From an uncultured Acidimicrobiales bacterium (GTDB taxonomy: Bacteria; Actinomycetota; Acidimicrobiia; Acidimicrobiales; SHLQ01): 64,000 nt of DNA. The notes beneath the pieces were generated by a model that ran no database searches, had not been told where the DNA came from, and saw only the letters and a program-made list of their open reading frames with translations. Below, piece by piece: positions 8,785 through 16,860 of this stretch. The DNA lies in contig CAKZVC010000016.1 in NCBI GenBank assembly GCA_937922235.1, positions 1-64,000 on the forward strand, read 5' to 3'. Positions within the stretch are counted from its first letter, which is position 1; each line of letters starts with the position of its first letter. The position numbers were made by a program, and so were the translations under genes.

Positions 8785-9711
8785 ATGGTGAAATGGTGCA
8801 TGGTGGTTCAGGACAACGCTCGAGTTTCCCCTCGGGACATCTATGTCCAAAGGGTCAACGCCGTCATGGACCACGTCGAGTCACACCTGGCTGACGATCT
8901 TCAACTCGAACGTCTCGCCGAGGTCGCCCAGTTCTCCCCGTTTCACTTCCACCGCATCTTCGCTGCGACTACTGGAGAGACGCTAAGCAGGTTCATCAAT
9001 CGGGTTCGCCTCGAGCGCTCCACCGTCCTCATGCGCCAGCACCCAGCTCGAGCACTCACTCAGATCGCCTACGAATGCGGCTTTTCGTCTTCGTCCGCCT
9101 TCACGCGATCGTTCCGTGAGCGATATCAGACAACGCCGAGCGAATGGCGGGCACGACGTCATGCGCTCTCCCCTAACCAGACCGAAGAAATGACCCCACC
9201 GGATGTGCTCCTCGAACAGATCGAAGAGCCGTGGAGTGCGCCAGTTCATCTCGTGCAATTGGATCCATGCGAAGTGGGCTACGTCCGCCATTTCGGCCCG
9301 TTCCAGGGACAGTCACAGATCTTCACGAAAATGTTCGGCGAGCTCTATCAATGGGCCACTCCGCTCGGTTATGTCACCGATGCACCGCGGATCCTGGCTG
9401 CGTATCACGACTCGCCCACCCTCACCTCAGAGGAGCATCTTCGAGTAAGCGCATGCATCGAGGTTCCGAAGGAGGCGAAACCTTCAGGTGTCATCGGGCG
9501 AATGCAAATGGCAGGCGGCCTCCACGCTGTCGGGTCGTTCGTTCTCTCTCCGAAAGACTACGAGGCTGCTTGGAACTGGATGTGGGGCCACTGGCTGCCG
9601 AATAGCGGATATGAGCCAACCGACAGCCCAGCATTCGAACGGTATGTGAATCCGTCCCAAACTGCGGACAGCATGGATGTGGAAATCTGCATCCCGGTGA
9701 AGGCCATGTAA
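8785..9711 (+). CDS. AraC-family regulator with GyrI-like effector domain
   Basis: About 308 residues. Two helix-turn-helix motifs of the AraC type lie near the N-terminus (DLQLERLAEVAQFSPFHFHRIF and LTQIAYECGFSSSSAFTRSF). Next comes a GyrI-like small-molecule-binding domain starting around VHLVQLDPCEVGYVRHFGPF and containing a CIEVP strand. This order matches regulators such as Rob and other AraC-GyrI proteins that sense hydrophobic compounds or drugs. ATG 8785 and ATG 8800 are both possible starts; the former has a weak AAGAAG ahead of it. The divergent DUF1801-like gene could be a target, which is inference. Confidence 0.87.
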   Translation: MVKWCMVVQDNARVSPRDIYVQRVNAVMDHVESHLADDLQLERLAEVAQFSPFHFHRIFAATTGETLSRFINRVRLERSTVLMRQHPARALTQIAYECGFSSSSAFTRSFRERYQTTPSEWRARRHALSPNQTEEMTPPDVLLEQIEEPWSAPVHLVQLDPCEVGYVRHFGPFQGQSQIFTKMFGELYQWATPLGYVTDAPRILAAYHDSPTLTSEEHLRVSACIEVPKEAKPSGVIGRMQMAGGLHAVGSFVLSPKDYEAAWNWMWGHWLPNSGYEPTDSPAFERYVNPSQTADSMDVEICIPVKAM

Positions 9712-9731
9712 CTGCTGCCGCTGCCGCAGTT
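9710..9731. terminator. Hairpin at the end of the AraC-type gene
   Basis: AACTGC (9710-9715) pairs with GCAGTT (9726-9731) across a ten-base loop and overlaps the stop codon. There is no T-run, so termination is only a possibility. Confidence 0.3.
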
Positions 9732-9757
9732 CGCCCTGCCGAAATGCTGGTCCGAAA

Positions 9758-9767
9758 TGTACGTACA
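9758..9767. promoter_or_regulatory. Palindrome before the rhodanese lipoprotein gene
   Basis: TGTACGTACA is a perfect 10-bp palindrome ending eight bases before the start codon at 9776. Its position would let a bound protein block transcription or translation, but no cognate regulator can be named. Confidence 0.3.
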
Positions 9768-9775
9768 ATAGATAC

Positions 9776-10243
9776 ATGTCTTCACTAACACGCCGAATCG
9801 CTGTAATCCCGTTGCTGTTGACACTTGCTGTCGCTAGCTGTGCGAGCTCAGCTCCCGATACCTCGAACGCCGATAGCGACGAGGTAGTGGAGACCACCGA
9901 GGACAGCAGCGCCAGTGGCATCCGCCTTGTTTCGGCGGAGGATGGAGCGACGATTCAGACGTCCCCACCGCAAGATCTCGTAATCCTCGACGTGCGAACG
10001 CTCGAAGAGTTCTCCGAAGGGCATCTCGAGGGTGCTGCGATGCTCGACTTCTACCGCGATGACTTCGCGGACGAATTGGCGAAACTCGACCGGGACGTTC
10101 CGTACCTGTTGTATTGCCGCTCGGGAAACCGAAGCGGTCAAACGGCCGCGATCATGAGAGAGCTTGGATTTACCGATGTTGCCGACATTGACGGCGGCAT
10201 CGGAGCGTGGAATCAAGCTGGTCTGCCCACCGTCACCGAGTGA
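9776..10243 (+). CDS. Rhodanese-domain lipoprotein
   Basis: This 155-residue protein begins with a lipoprotein signal peptide: basic MSSLTRR, a hydrophobic core and a lipobox ending LAVASC near residue 22. After an acidic linker it carries a single rhodanese domain (about 50-152) with the DVRTLEEFSEGHLEGA motif and the active-site loop CRSGNRSG. The catalytic cysteine is therefore present, which supports sulfur transfer or thiol redox chemistry outside the membrane. It stands alone, with a convergent flavoprotein gene 28 bases downstream. Members often act in sulfur handling, but the substrate is unknown here. Confidence 0.88.
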   Translation: MSSLTRRIAVIPLLLTLAVASCASSAPDTSNADSDEVVETTEDSSASGIRLVSAEDGATIQTSPPQDLVILDVRTLEEFSEGHLEGAAMLDFYRDDFADELAKLDRDVPYLLYCRSGNRSGQTAAIMRELGFTDVADIDGGIGAWNQAGLPTVTE

Positions 10244-10271
10244 CAGCCCGCACTTCTAAGGCATTGAACGA

Positions 10272-12497
10272 TTACTGAGTGGGCTCAGTGCTCAACTGGG
10301 CATCTACGGGTAACGACGTATCGGTGAGGTCGATGTGAACCTCGGAGATGCCGTGGTTCCAATCCGGTTCCGGTGACGCGAGATACTTCTTCCGACCCCG
10401 CTCCCCCAGCTTGTTGAAATGTGGCAATAGCTTCGGAATTAGTGACAGCTGCACTGCGGCAAGCCTGCCGGTGAACCCATCAGATCGCGGGACGTAGTGC
10501 TCAAGCTTGCCTGTGTCCAGCGCTCGCTCATACGCGTCGGCAACGTCATCGACGCTGTTTACATCGGCGAGGAAGTTGAGCGCGCTGCCACCAGTTGCTG
10601 CTTCAACCCGAAGCATCGGAGTATCGACAGCGTTGGGGTAAATGCCGCTGACCTTGACTCCCTGTGACTCGACCTCGGCGTACAAAGAGGCAAGAAAGGC
10701 GCGCAACCCAAACTTGGCGGCCGAATACGCCGACGAGCCCGGCATCGGCACGATGCCACCCATCGATACGGTGGCCAGAACATGTCCGCTCTTGCGAGCA
10801 AGCATGTTGGGAATAGCAGCGTTGATCATGTGCATTGGCGTCCGCAGCATGATGTCGAGGTGACGATCGATCTCGGTGGCGCTCAGATCAGCCACGTTGC
10901 GTGGTGTGATGATTCCGGCATTGCACACGAGTACATCGAGTGACTCAGCCCACTCGGTGGAAATCCGGTCGCAGAGCGCGGCCACCTCATCGGGGTTCGA
11001 GAGATCGCACGCAACTCCAAATGCGTTTGATGCCGTCGCCTTCGCCGCTGCGTTAGCGAGCTCGGCTGTGCGGTCAACGGTAATGACGGTGTGGCCTCGT
11101 ATTGCCAACCGGCGAGCGACCTCTGCTCCAATGCCGGATGCCGCACCCGTTATCAGGGCGAGGCTCACTTCGGAGCCGATGGTGCGCGGAACAGCAGCTG
11201 CGGACTGGATTCCCACCTCATCTTTCACCTCGGCGAGGGTGCTGAGGTAGGTATCGATCTCCACATAGTTGGCGTGGCGTTCAGACTTGACATATGGGCG
11301 GCCCCCAGTGAGATCGGGCGTGTGCTTCTGTTTCTTCGCGGCGAGCCGTCGCTTCACCGAGCTCGCTGTGTCGGACGTAGCGTCGGCGACGATGAGCTCG
11401 GCCATTTTGTCGAAGTTCTCATAGGCAGCAGACGCGAACTCGATGAAGCCGAGCACGGCGAAGGTCGGTGAGTTTCGAGAGAACATGCCGAGATACAGGT
11501 CTGGCCGGCCGCCCTTTTCGTTGAGGACATCGTCCTCGAGGAACGGACAGGCGTGGTGGTAGCCCGTGGCCTGAAGAATGAGGTCGATCTGCTCTCTAGA
11601 TCCGTCGGCGAATACGACGTAGTCGCCATCAAGATGATCGACGTCGCCTTTGGCGATGCAGTCGCCGTGTCCCAGGTGATGCAGGATCTGGGTGTTCATG
11701 ATCGGATGCGAGTCGAGCAGCCCGTGATCGGGCTTTGGTAAGCCGAATCGAGTGAGGTCGCCGTTGATGATGCGGAGCACTCCAGTAAATGCCTTCTGCT
11801 CGATCTTCCACGGCAGCTTCGGGCCTGACTCTGCCCAGACATCCGCAGGCTGGCCCATGATGTGCTTGGGAATGAAGTGGTAGCCACGGCGCACACTCAG
11901 AAACGCCTGGTCCGCGGCAAACGAAGCATCACAGGCAATGTCGACTCCAGAGTTACCGGCGCCCACGACCAAGACCCGCTTGCCCGTCAACTCCGAGGCA
12001 TCGCGGTAGGTAGCGGTATGGCGGATCTCGCCGTTGAACTTCCCCGGCCACTCGATGGTGTTCGGTTCCCACGTCACGCCATTCGCGGCGATCAGATAGC
12101 GCGCGTTCCTTGTGCTGCCGTCAGCGAATGTGAGCGTCCACGTGCTGTCCTCGTTCTGGGCGGCGTTGTCGACCGACATGTTGAACTCGATGTGGCGTTC
12201 GAGGTCGTATTCGTCAGCAAAAGACTTGATGTAGGTCAGCAGCTGCCGGTGATTGGGGTAGTCGGGGTAGTCATCGGGCATCGGAAAGTCGGCGAACCCC
12301 GAGTGCGTGCGCGACGAGATGAAGTGCGCCGTCTCGTACATTGGCGAGCCAGGAGCGTCGATGTCCCAGATCCCGCCAACGCCGGTATGGCGCTCAAAGA
12401 CTGCAAAGGACGCGTCGGTGTTCTGCAAGCGGCGGGCGAGCACCAGGCCAGCCGGGCCGGCGCCGATTACCGCCACATCGAGAATCTGTTCGTTCAC
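10272..12497 (-). CDS. Flavin-containing monooxygenase fused to short-chain dehydrogenase
   Basis: This 741-residue protein has two complete enzymes in one chain. Residues 1 to about 410 form a flavin-dependent monooxygenase with FAD motif VIGAGPAG (9-16), the FMO signature FNGEIRHTATY (FxGxxxHxxxY) and a second Rossmann motif VVGAGNSG. From about 440 a short-chain dehydrogenase follows, with TGAASGIG, CNAG, a catalytic Ser in VSMGG and YSAAK near 587. The pairing could oxidise a ketone or aldehyde and interconvert it with its alcohol, as in Baeyer-Villiger degradation pathways; the substrate is unknown. The reading frame is continuous, with no sign of an error at the junction. It is divergent from the lipoprotein gene at 12623. 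Confidence 0.88.
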   Translation of the reverse strand: MNEQILDVAVIGAGPAGLVLARRLQNTDASFAVFERHTGVGGIWDIDAPGSPMYETAHFISSRTHSGFADFPMPDDYPDYPNHRQLLTYIKSFADEYDLERHIEFNMSVDNAAQNEDSTWTLTFADGSTRNARYLIAANGVTWEPNTIEWPGKFNGEIRHTATYRDASELTGKRVLVVGAGNSGVDIACDASFAADQAFLSVRRGYHFIPKHIMGQPADVWAESGPKLPWKIEQKAFTGVLRIINGDLTRFGLPKPDHGLLDSHPIMNTQILHHLGHGDCIAKGDVDHLDGDYVVFADGSREQIDLILQATGYHHACPFLEDDVLNEKGGRPDLYLGMFSRNSPTFAVLGFIEFASAAYENFDKMAELIVADATSDTASSVKRRLAAKKQKHTPDLTGGRPYVKSERHANYVEIDTYLSTLAEVKDEVGIQSAAAVPRTIGSEVSLALITGAASGIGAEVARRLAIRGHTVITVDRTAELANAAAKATASNAFGVACDLSNPDEVAALCDRISTEWAESLDVLVCNAGIITPRNVADLSATEIDRHLDIMLRTPMHMINAAIPNMLARKSGHVLATVSMGGIVPMPGSSAYSAAKFGLRAFLASLYAEVESQGVKVSGIYPNAVDTPMLRVEAATGGSALNFLADVNSVDDVADAYERALDTGKLEHYVPRSDGFTGRLAAVQLSLIPKLLPHFNKLGERGRKKYLASPEPDWNHGISEVHIDLTDTSLPVDAQLSTEPTQ

Positions 12498-12622
12498 GTA
12501 TCTCTCCCCCGTTCAAACCGCGGGAGCACTACCCCGCTATACGCAGAGTACGACTGAACTTTCGGACTGGCCGTATTGAGTCGTGGCGGCGAGGCAGAGA
12601 CAGAGCTCGTACAGTTGTTTCT

Positions 12623-13480
12623 ATGCTGCGGCGCTTCCGGTGTTTTGTCTTCGTTGTGTTGCTAGCACTCGCTGGGTGCAGCGGCTCGACTGCGCCAGAA
12701 GCCCGCTCTGACCGCGACGCTCCGACTGCTGCGTCTGCCGCAGAAGTTGCCGCCTCCGAACAGGAACCCGGAAGCGTCATCACAAACAACGACACCAACA
12801 CTGGAGTCGATTCCTCAGCGGCGGCCGCTGCACAAGCGTCGTCCCCTCCCCCAGTTGAGGCATTTGACGCATCCGCCACTCAACCGGCAACCGATATCGA
12901 CCCGACCTCCGCGTGGATCTCACGTCGCTCGATGTCGAGCTCCGCGATCGAGCTCGTCTGGTCTGCCCCAGAAGGCAGCGCCGAGTATCAGGTGCATCGA
13001 GTCCCCGGCACATCCGACATGCAACCCGACGATTCCGAGATGTCCGCAGAGAACCTCATACACACGGGCGACTTCAACGGTGTGCATGTAGACGATGCGG
13101 TCACCGAGGGCACTCGCTATTGGTACGGCGTGCGCGGGCTCGACGCCGACGGTGCGGTTGTCTCGACAGGGTGGCATCTTGCCGCAGCAATCACTGACGA
13201 CGAGCCGCCAGCGCAAGTCGAGCTCACGGCAGAACAAACCGACGGGTCTGTGCTGCTGTCCTGGAACCAGCCGGCCGAGAACTACGAGCTCCACAGCTAC
13301 CGAATCCTTCGTGCCGTCGGCAACGAGGAACCCGAAGTCGTTGCATCGACATGGGACATCAACCAAACGTCATTCATCGACGACGATCCACCTGACGAGC
13401 TCGTGACCTACTCGGTCATCGCATTCGACTTCCACTGGAACGGCTCGGAGCCAAGCGAAGTGACGCTCGACCGTTCGTAG
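12623..13480 (+). CDS. Lipoprotein with two fibronectin type III-like domains
   Basis: About 285 residues. A short signal peptide (MLRRFRCFVFVVLLALAGC) ends in a clear lipobox, then a roughly 75-residue Ala/Ser/Thr-rich linker. Two beta-sandwich repeats follow, each with Trp and Tyr spacing typical of fibronectin III (ELVWSAPEGSAEYQVHRV, then LLSWNQPAENYELHSYRILR). It is probably anchored in the membrane and exposed outside, for adhesion or protein contact. The open frame starts further upstream, but ATG 12623 gives the export signal. The gene ends six bases before the convergent APH-fold gene. Confidence 0.75.
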   Translation: MLRRFRCFVFVVLLALAGCSGSTAPEARSDRDAPTAASAAEVAASEQEPGSVITNNDTNTGVDSSAAAAAQASSPPPVEAFDASATQPATDIDPTSAWISRRSMSSSAIELVWSAPEGSAEYQVHRVPGTSDMQPDDSEMSAENLIHTGDFNGVHVDDAVTEGTRYWYGVRGLDADGAVVSTGWHLAAAITDDEPPAQVELTAEQTDGSVLLSWNQPAENYELHSYRILRAVGNEEPEVVASTWDINQTSFIDDDPPDELVTYSVIAFDFHWNGSEPSEVTLDRS

Positions 13481-13486
13481 CCCCGC

Positions 13487-14254
13487 TCACACCAGGAGCT
13501 CGCTCCACCGGTCGAGGTTGCTCTCGACGAATCGGGCGCCTTGTTCCCATCTGTTCGCATGCCCCTCGTCGACTAAGCGTTGATAGTTGCTGTCTCCAGC
13601 CTCAGCCTGTGCACGCAGGAACGCAGCGTGCCCGCCAGTGCGCTCGACAACCGTTTCGAGAAGCAATCGACGGTCGAGTGGTTCGACGTTTGCGCCTTCG
13701 CAGAAGGCCAAGATCCGGGTGATGAGCTCCTCGTCGTCGTGAGGCGAGTCTGGCCAAAGCCCGGCAAAGCTGTGAAGCGCCCATGCAAGGTCCCATAGCC
13801 GACGTCCTGGCGCGGCGAGATCCCAATCGATGAATACCCAGCCGTCAGGCCCGGCGATCAAGTTCCACGGAGCAAGATCGTTGTGGGCCACCACCTCTGT
13901 CGAGCCGCTCGGATCGCTACCTTCGGCACGCCATTCGGCGGTCGGTGGAGTGTCAAAGTCGGCTTGCGCAATGTGATAGTCCGCTATCAGGCGCCCGACT
14001 CGGAACATCGACCGGGGTGCGTCGAGCAAATGCAGATTGTTGGGATGCACCGGTTCGCCCGGGATGAAGGACAACACCTCTCTGCCACTCGCATCAAGCC
14101 CATGCGGCACAGGGGCCGGATACGACTGTTCCTGCAGGTGTGTCAGCAGATCGTGAACCGCCGGCGTCCACGGTCCCGCCTCGCGGCGCACAGTCTGACC
14201 GACTCGCAGCACCTCGGCGTTGAGGTTTCCGCCGGCAAGTCGCTCTTCATCCAT
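13487..14254 (-). CDS. APH-fold phosphotransferase
   Basis: This 255-residue protein belongs to the aminoglycoside/choline kinase fold. It has VVAHNDLAPWNLI as the catalytic loop (HNDL in place of the usual HGDL) and VFIDWDLAAPGRRLWDLAWAL as the metal-binding segment. The His-to-Asn spacing and the DWD motif are intact, so activity is plausible. The short N-terminal lobe makes it smaller than classical resistance enzymes. The substrate is unknown and the context does not help: it converges with a fibronectin-like lipoprotein gene and is followed upstream by a palindromic repeat element. Confidence 0.82.
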   Translation of the reverse strand: MDEERLAGGNLNAEVLRVGQTVRREAGPWTPAVHDLLTHLQEQSYPAPVPHGLDASGREVLSFIPGEPVHPNNLHLLDAPRSMFRVGRLIADYHIAQADFDTPPTAEWRAEGSDPSGSTEVVAHNDLAPWNLIAGPDGWVFIDWDLAAPGRRLWDLAWALHSFAGLWPDSPHDDEELITRILAFCEGANVEPLDRRLLLETVVERTGGHAAFLRAQAEAGDSNYQRLVDEGHANRWEQGARFVESNLDRWSELLV

Positions 14255-14451
14255 CTCGACCGATCATATGAGACCGCCGACAGCTTCGGCGCCGTCGATG
14301 AACCGACGCCGCAACGCTCAAATACGACGGCCTGCAAGATCTTTAAGAAACCTCGCGACTTTTCGCAACCGTCAGCCGTCTCTCTATCCGTAAGCGCTGC
14401 GCAGGTATCCCGCCACCTGCTCAGCGCTTGCCCATTTTTCCGGCGCTGGAG

Positions 14452-14498
14452 ATTTGTGCAGGAAAAGGTACCTGTGGGGTATCAAATCCTTCACAAAT
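14452..14498. repeat. Dispersed 47-bp palindromic element, imperfect copy
   Basis: The right arm (14476-14498) matches 21 of 23 bases of the right arm of the copy at 58794-58840, including ATCAAATCCTTCACAAAT. The left arm has diverged, so this copy is an imperfect palindrome. It begins inside the stop codon of the SnoaL-like gene (14491-14493) and extends downstream of it. Confidence 0.8.
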
Positions 14499-14961
14499 CT
14501 CTGCTTTTTGCTTGGAACGTGTCCAAGTTCTGACGAGTGGTCCTCTGGACCTTTGCTTTGAGCATGGGAGTCCATCCCAAGAACTTGCCGGGTGCACCCA
14601 GGGCTTGCGACGACCACTTCCAGAAGTCGAAGACGTCTCGGTGGTCGACGATCTTCCCATTCTCGACCTTCATGGTTGCGGTCACGTCGTTGCGCACGGC
14701 GCGACCGGTGGCGGTAAAGGTGTACTCGGCAATCCAGTTCGCAATGACGAGCGAGTCGGTAGCACTCACGATTGTGTGGGTGATGGCGAGATCGGTGTCG
14801 CTCGAGCACAACATGCGCCACATATCTCCGGCATCTGCACCTCGAAGCTCACCGAACGCGGGGTCCTCGAAGACGATGTCGTCGCTGTAGCACGCCGCCA
14901 TGCCCTCGCCATCCCGGTCAGCAAGAGCGTTGTAGAAGGTCGTTGCGAGTTCAGCGGTCAT
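14491..14961 (-). CDS. SnoaL/NTF2-like protein
   Basis: This 156-residue protein has the cone-shaped SnoaL/NTF2 fold pattern: an N-terminal helix (TTFYNALADRDGEGMAACYSDDIVFEDPAF), then strands around TIVSATDSLVIANWIAEYTF and ATMKVENGKIVDHRDVFDFWKW. Members include polyketide cyclases, limonene-epoxide-hydrolase-like enzymes and many ligand-binding proteins. Active-site identity cannot be judged by eye, so no reaction is assigned. The stop codon lies within a dispersed palindromic repeat. No biosynthetic neighbours are present. Confidence 0.8.
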   Translation of the reverse strand: MTAELATTFYNALADRDGEGMAACYSDDIVFEDPAFGELRGADAGDMWRMLCSSDTDLAITHTIVSATDSLVIANWIAEYTFTATGRAVRNDVTATMKVENGKIVDHRDVFDFWKWSSQALGAPGKFLGWTPMLKAKVQRTTRQNLDTFQAKSRDL

Positions 14962-15026
14962 GACCGGACTCTAGGTCAGGAGAACACGCAATCGTCCTCG
15001 GCGGAGGTGCCCACTACACTTTTTCT

Positions 15027-15479
15027 GTGACGTTGCGCTCCGAACCAGAAGGCTGCTGCCCTGCAGGAGAGGGAGAAACCGAGCACTGTCCAATCTGCGG
15101 CGATGTGGGAGTGGTCGTGGGTATCGATGTCGTACGCCCGCATCGCGCTGAGGCGAACGATGGCGACTGGCACTACTGCGGGAAGGCCGACTGCGACGTC
15201 GTCTACTACCTCGGAGCGGAACTGATCGATCACACGGCGGTCGTAACCCAGGTCGGAACCAAGGCTTCTGAGCAGCCAACTCCGGTGTGCTTCTGCTTTG
15301 CTTACACGACCGAGGCACTGGCCGAGGACCTGTGTGTCAATCGAGGTGTGAGCCAGATCAAGGCACAGATCAAGAACGCTGTCGCGGCGAGCAGCTGTTC
15401 CTGCATGCACCTGAACCCACGAGGCGAGTGTTGCCTGCCTGACGTGCACCGAGCGCTTAGCGAGCTGGAGAGTAACTAA
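15027..15479 (+). CDS. CopZ-like zinc/iron-sulfur metallochaperone domain protein
   Basis: This 150-residue, cysteine-rich protein starts at GTG 15027. It has an N-terminal pair CCP and CPICG, a YCGKADCDVVYY strand, then CFCF and a later CSCMHLNPRGECC cluster. This order matches the N-terminal zinc plus [2Fe-2S] (BFD-like) domain described for Archaeoglobus CopZ and related putative metallochaperones. The C-terminal heavy-metal-binding domain of CopZ is absent, and no copper ATPase gene is nearby. Its stop overlaps that of the convergent acetyltransferase gene by four bases. A role in metal or electron transfer is inferred. Confidence 0.75.
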   Translation: MTLRSEPEGCCPAGEGETEHCPICGDVGVVVGIDVVRPHRAEANDGDWHYCGKADCDVVYYLGAELIDHTAVVTQVGTKASEQPTPVCFCFAYTTEALAEDLCVNRGVSQIKAQIKNAVAASSCSCMHLNPRGECCLPDVHRALSELESN

Positions 15480-16303
15480 GCGTCGAACACCCAGCTGGTC
15501 GTCGTGTGCGAATGGGTGAAGCCGGTCGATTGCCGTTGGATGTTTCTGAGCGAGCCACTCCCGGGCGCAGCTTGCACGCTTGCTGCAGTCGCTCCGAGTT
15601 CGATTGCAAGATGCAGTCGATGCGAGATGCACTGCTGTTGCACGCCCCGGTTTCGTTCGGCGGGCAGTGTGGACATGCCCCCGAGAATGGCGAACCCATC
15701 ATGAATCGACAGTGCTGATGCTCCGACCACACGACCATCGTCGCGGTCGCGCACTACGAGCAGACCTGGCGTCTGGGTTGCGTATGCGCCAGCCGCAAAG
15801 AGATCGCTCGTTGCTCGACCTTCTGGAGTGGTGTGACCCCACCCACGTGCCGCAGCCTCTTGCCAGATCGCCAGTTGTTCGTCTGTCTCCACGACCTCGA
15901 TGCGAAATCCGTGGTCGTCGTTCGCTGGAGATGCGCCAATCAATTTCTGCACAAACGACTCCCGTACGGTGTCACCGGGTCGGTATCCACGAGCCTTGAG
16001 CAGCGGGATGACGCTCGGATCGCTGAGTCGGCTTGCCTCCACCGTGCTCGGCGCACCGACTGTTGCCGAGAGCTCCTCCAGTCGATCGAGATCGCTGCCG
16101 GTGAGTGGCTCATCGAGTCCACTAGCAATCGCGCAGTTCACGTACATTCCTCGCCCGGTGAGCGCAACGACTCCCCCGGCCATCGGTGAGGTGTGGGCCG
16201 AGCGATCAGGGACATGCCTTACTACCCACGCAGCTAGGGACGCCATGTCGGTCGCCGACGCCCGCTCTAGTCGCTTGCCGAGCTCATCGAGTTCGTTGCC
16301 CAT
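15476..16303 (-). CDS. GNAT-family acetyltransferase
   Basis: About 275 residues. The C-terminal half shows the acetyltransferase core: LLVVRDRDDGRVVGASALSI, then FAILGGMSTLPAERNRGVQQQCISHRLHLA with the acetyl-CoA-binding RNRGVQ loop. The N-terminal half looks like a second, degenerate GNAT-like lobe, as in two-domain members. The frame is open well upstream, but ATG 16303 is preferred because a GGAAGG lies upstream and the divergent membrane gene starts at 16358. The acceptor substrate is unknown. Confidence 0.78.
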   Translation of the reverse strand: MGNELDELGKRLERASATDMASLAAWVVRHVPDRSAHTSPMAGGVVALTGRGMYVNCAIASGLDEPLTGSDLDRLEELSATVGAPSTVEASRLSDPSVIPLLKARGYRPGDTVRESFVQKLIGASPANDDHGFRIEVVETDEQLAIWQEAAARGWGHTTPEGRATSDLFAAGAYATQTPGLLVVRDRDDGRVVGASALSIHDGFAILGGMSTLPAERNRGVQQQCISHRLHLAIELGATAASVQAAPGSGSLRNIQRQSTGFTHSHTTTSWVFDA

Positions 16304-16357
16304 GCAGTTAGCCTTCCACAGTCGCCGCACTCCATCGAGATCGTTACGCTCGCTGCT

Positions 16358-16753
16358 ATGTCTTTGCTCTCCGACATCTGGTCGAGCTTTCAACACCTGT
16401 CGTTGACCGTCCGTCTGTGGGTCGCTGCCTGGCTCGTTCCGGTCAACCTGGCAACGGTGATCTTCGTTGGCGAGCGCAACGGTGTGGCGATCTGTCTTCT
16501 CGCCATCCTCGGCATGGCGTTCAACATCCCGATCATGGCCAGGGCTCGCGGTATGACCGACCTCATGGCTCTGCCGCATCTCGTCTTGTGGACGCCTCTC
16601 GTCTTGCTCGCAGGCTTGACGCTCGTTGCCGACATCGGAACCGGCTACCGACTGTTCCTCATTGTGCTGCTCGTCACCGACGTCGTTTCCCTTGCGTTCG
16701 ACGCCCGCGACTTCCAGGCGTGGCGAGCTCGGCAAGCATCCTCCGCGTCGTAA
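16358..16753 (+). CDS. Small multi-spanning membrane protein of unknown function
   Basis: 131 residues with about four hydrophobic segments (around 20-40, 43-58, 70-90 and 95-115), ending in a basic tail. No family is recognised. The composition is that of a compact inner-membrane protein without a signal peptide. It is divergent from the acetyltransferase gene (54-base gap) and lies just upstream of the beta-helix protein gene. Confidence 0.6.
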   Translation: MSLLSDIWSSFQHLSLTVRLWVAAWLVPVNLATVIFVGERNGVAICLLAILGMAFNIPIMARARGMTDLMALPHLVLWTPLVLLAGLTLVADIGTGYRLFLIVLLVTDVVSLAFDARDFQAWRARQASSAS

Positions 16754-16860
16754 CCGGAGTTTCCGGAACGTAAGCCATAGAGCCCAAAATCACGGATCAG
16801 CTATACATCTTTTTGCAGGTGCTCCCGATACAGCGTTACCGCCCCTTGTTGGAGAAGCAC

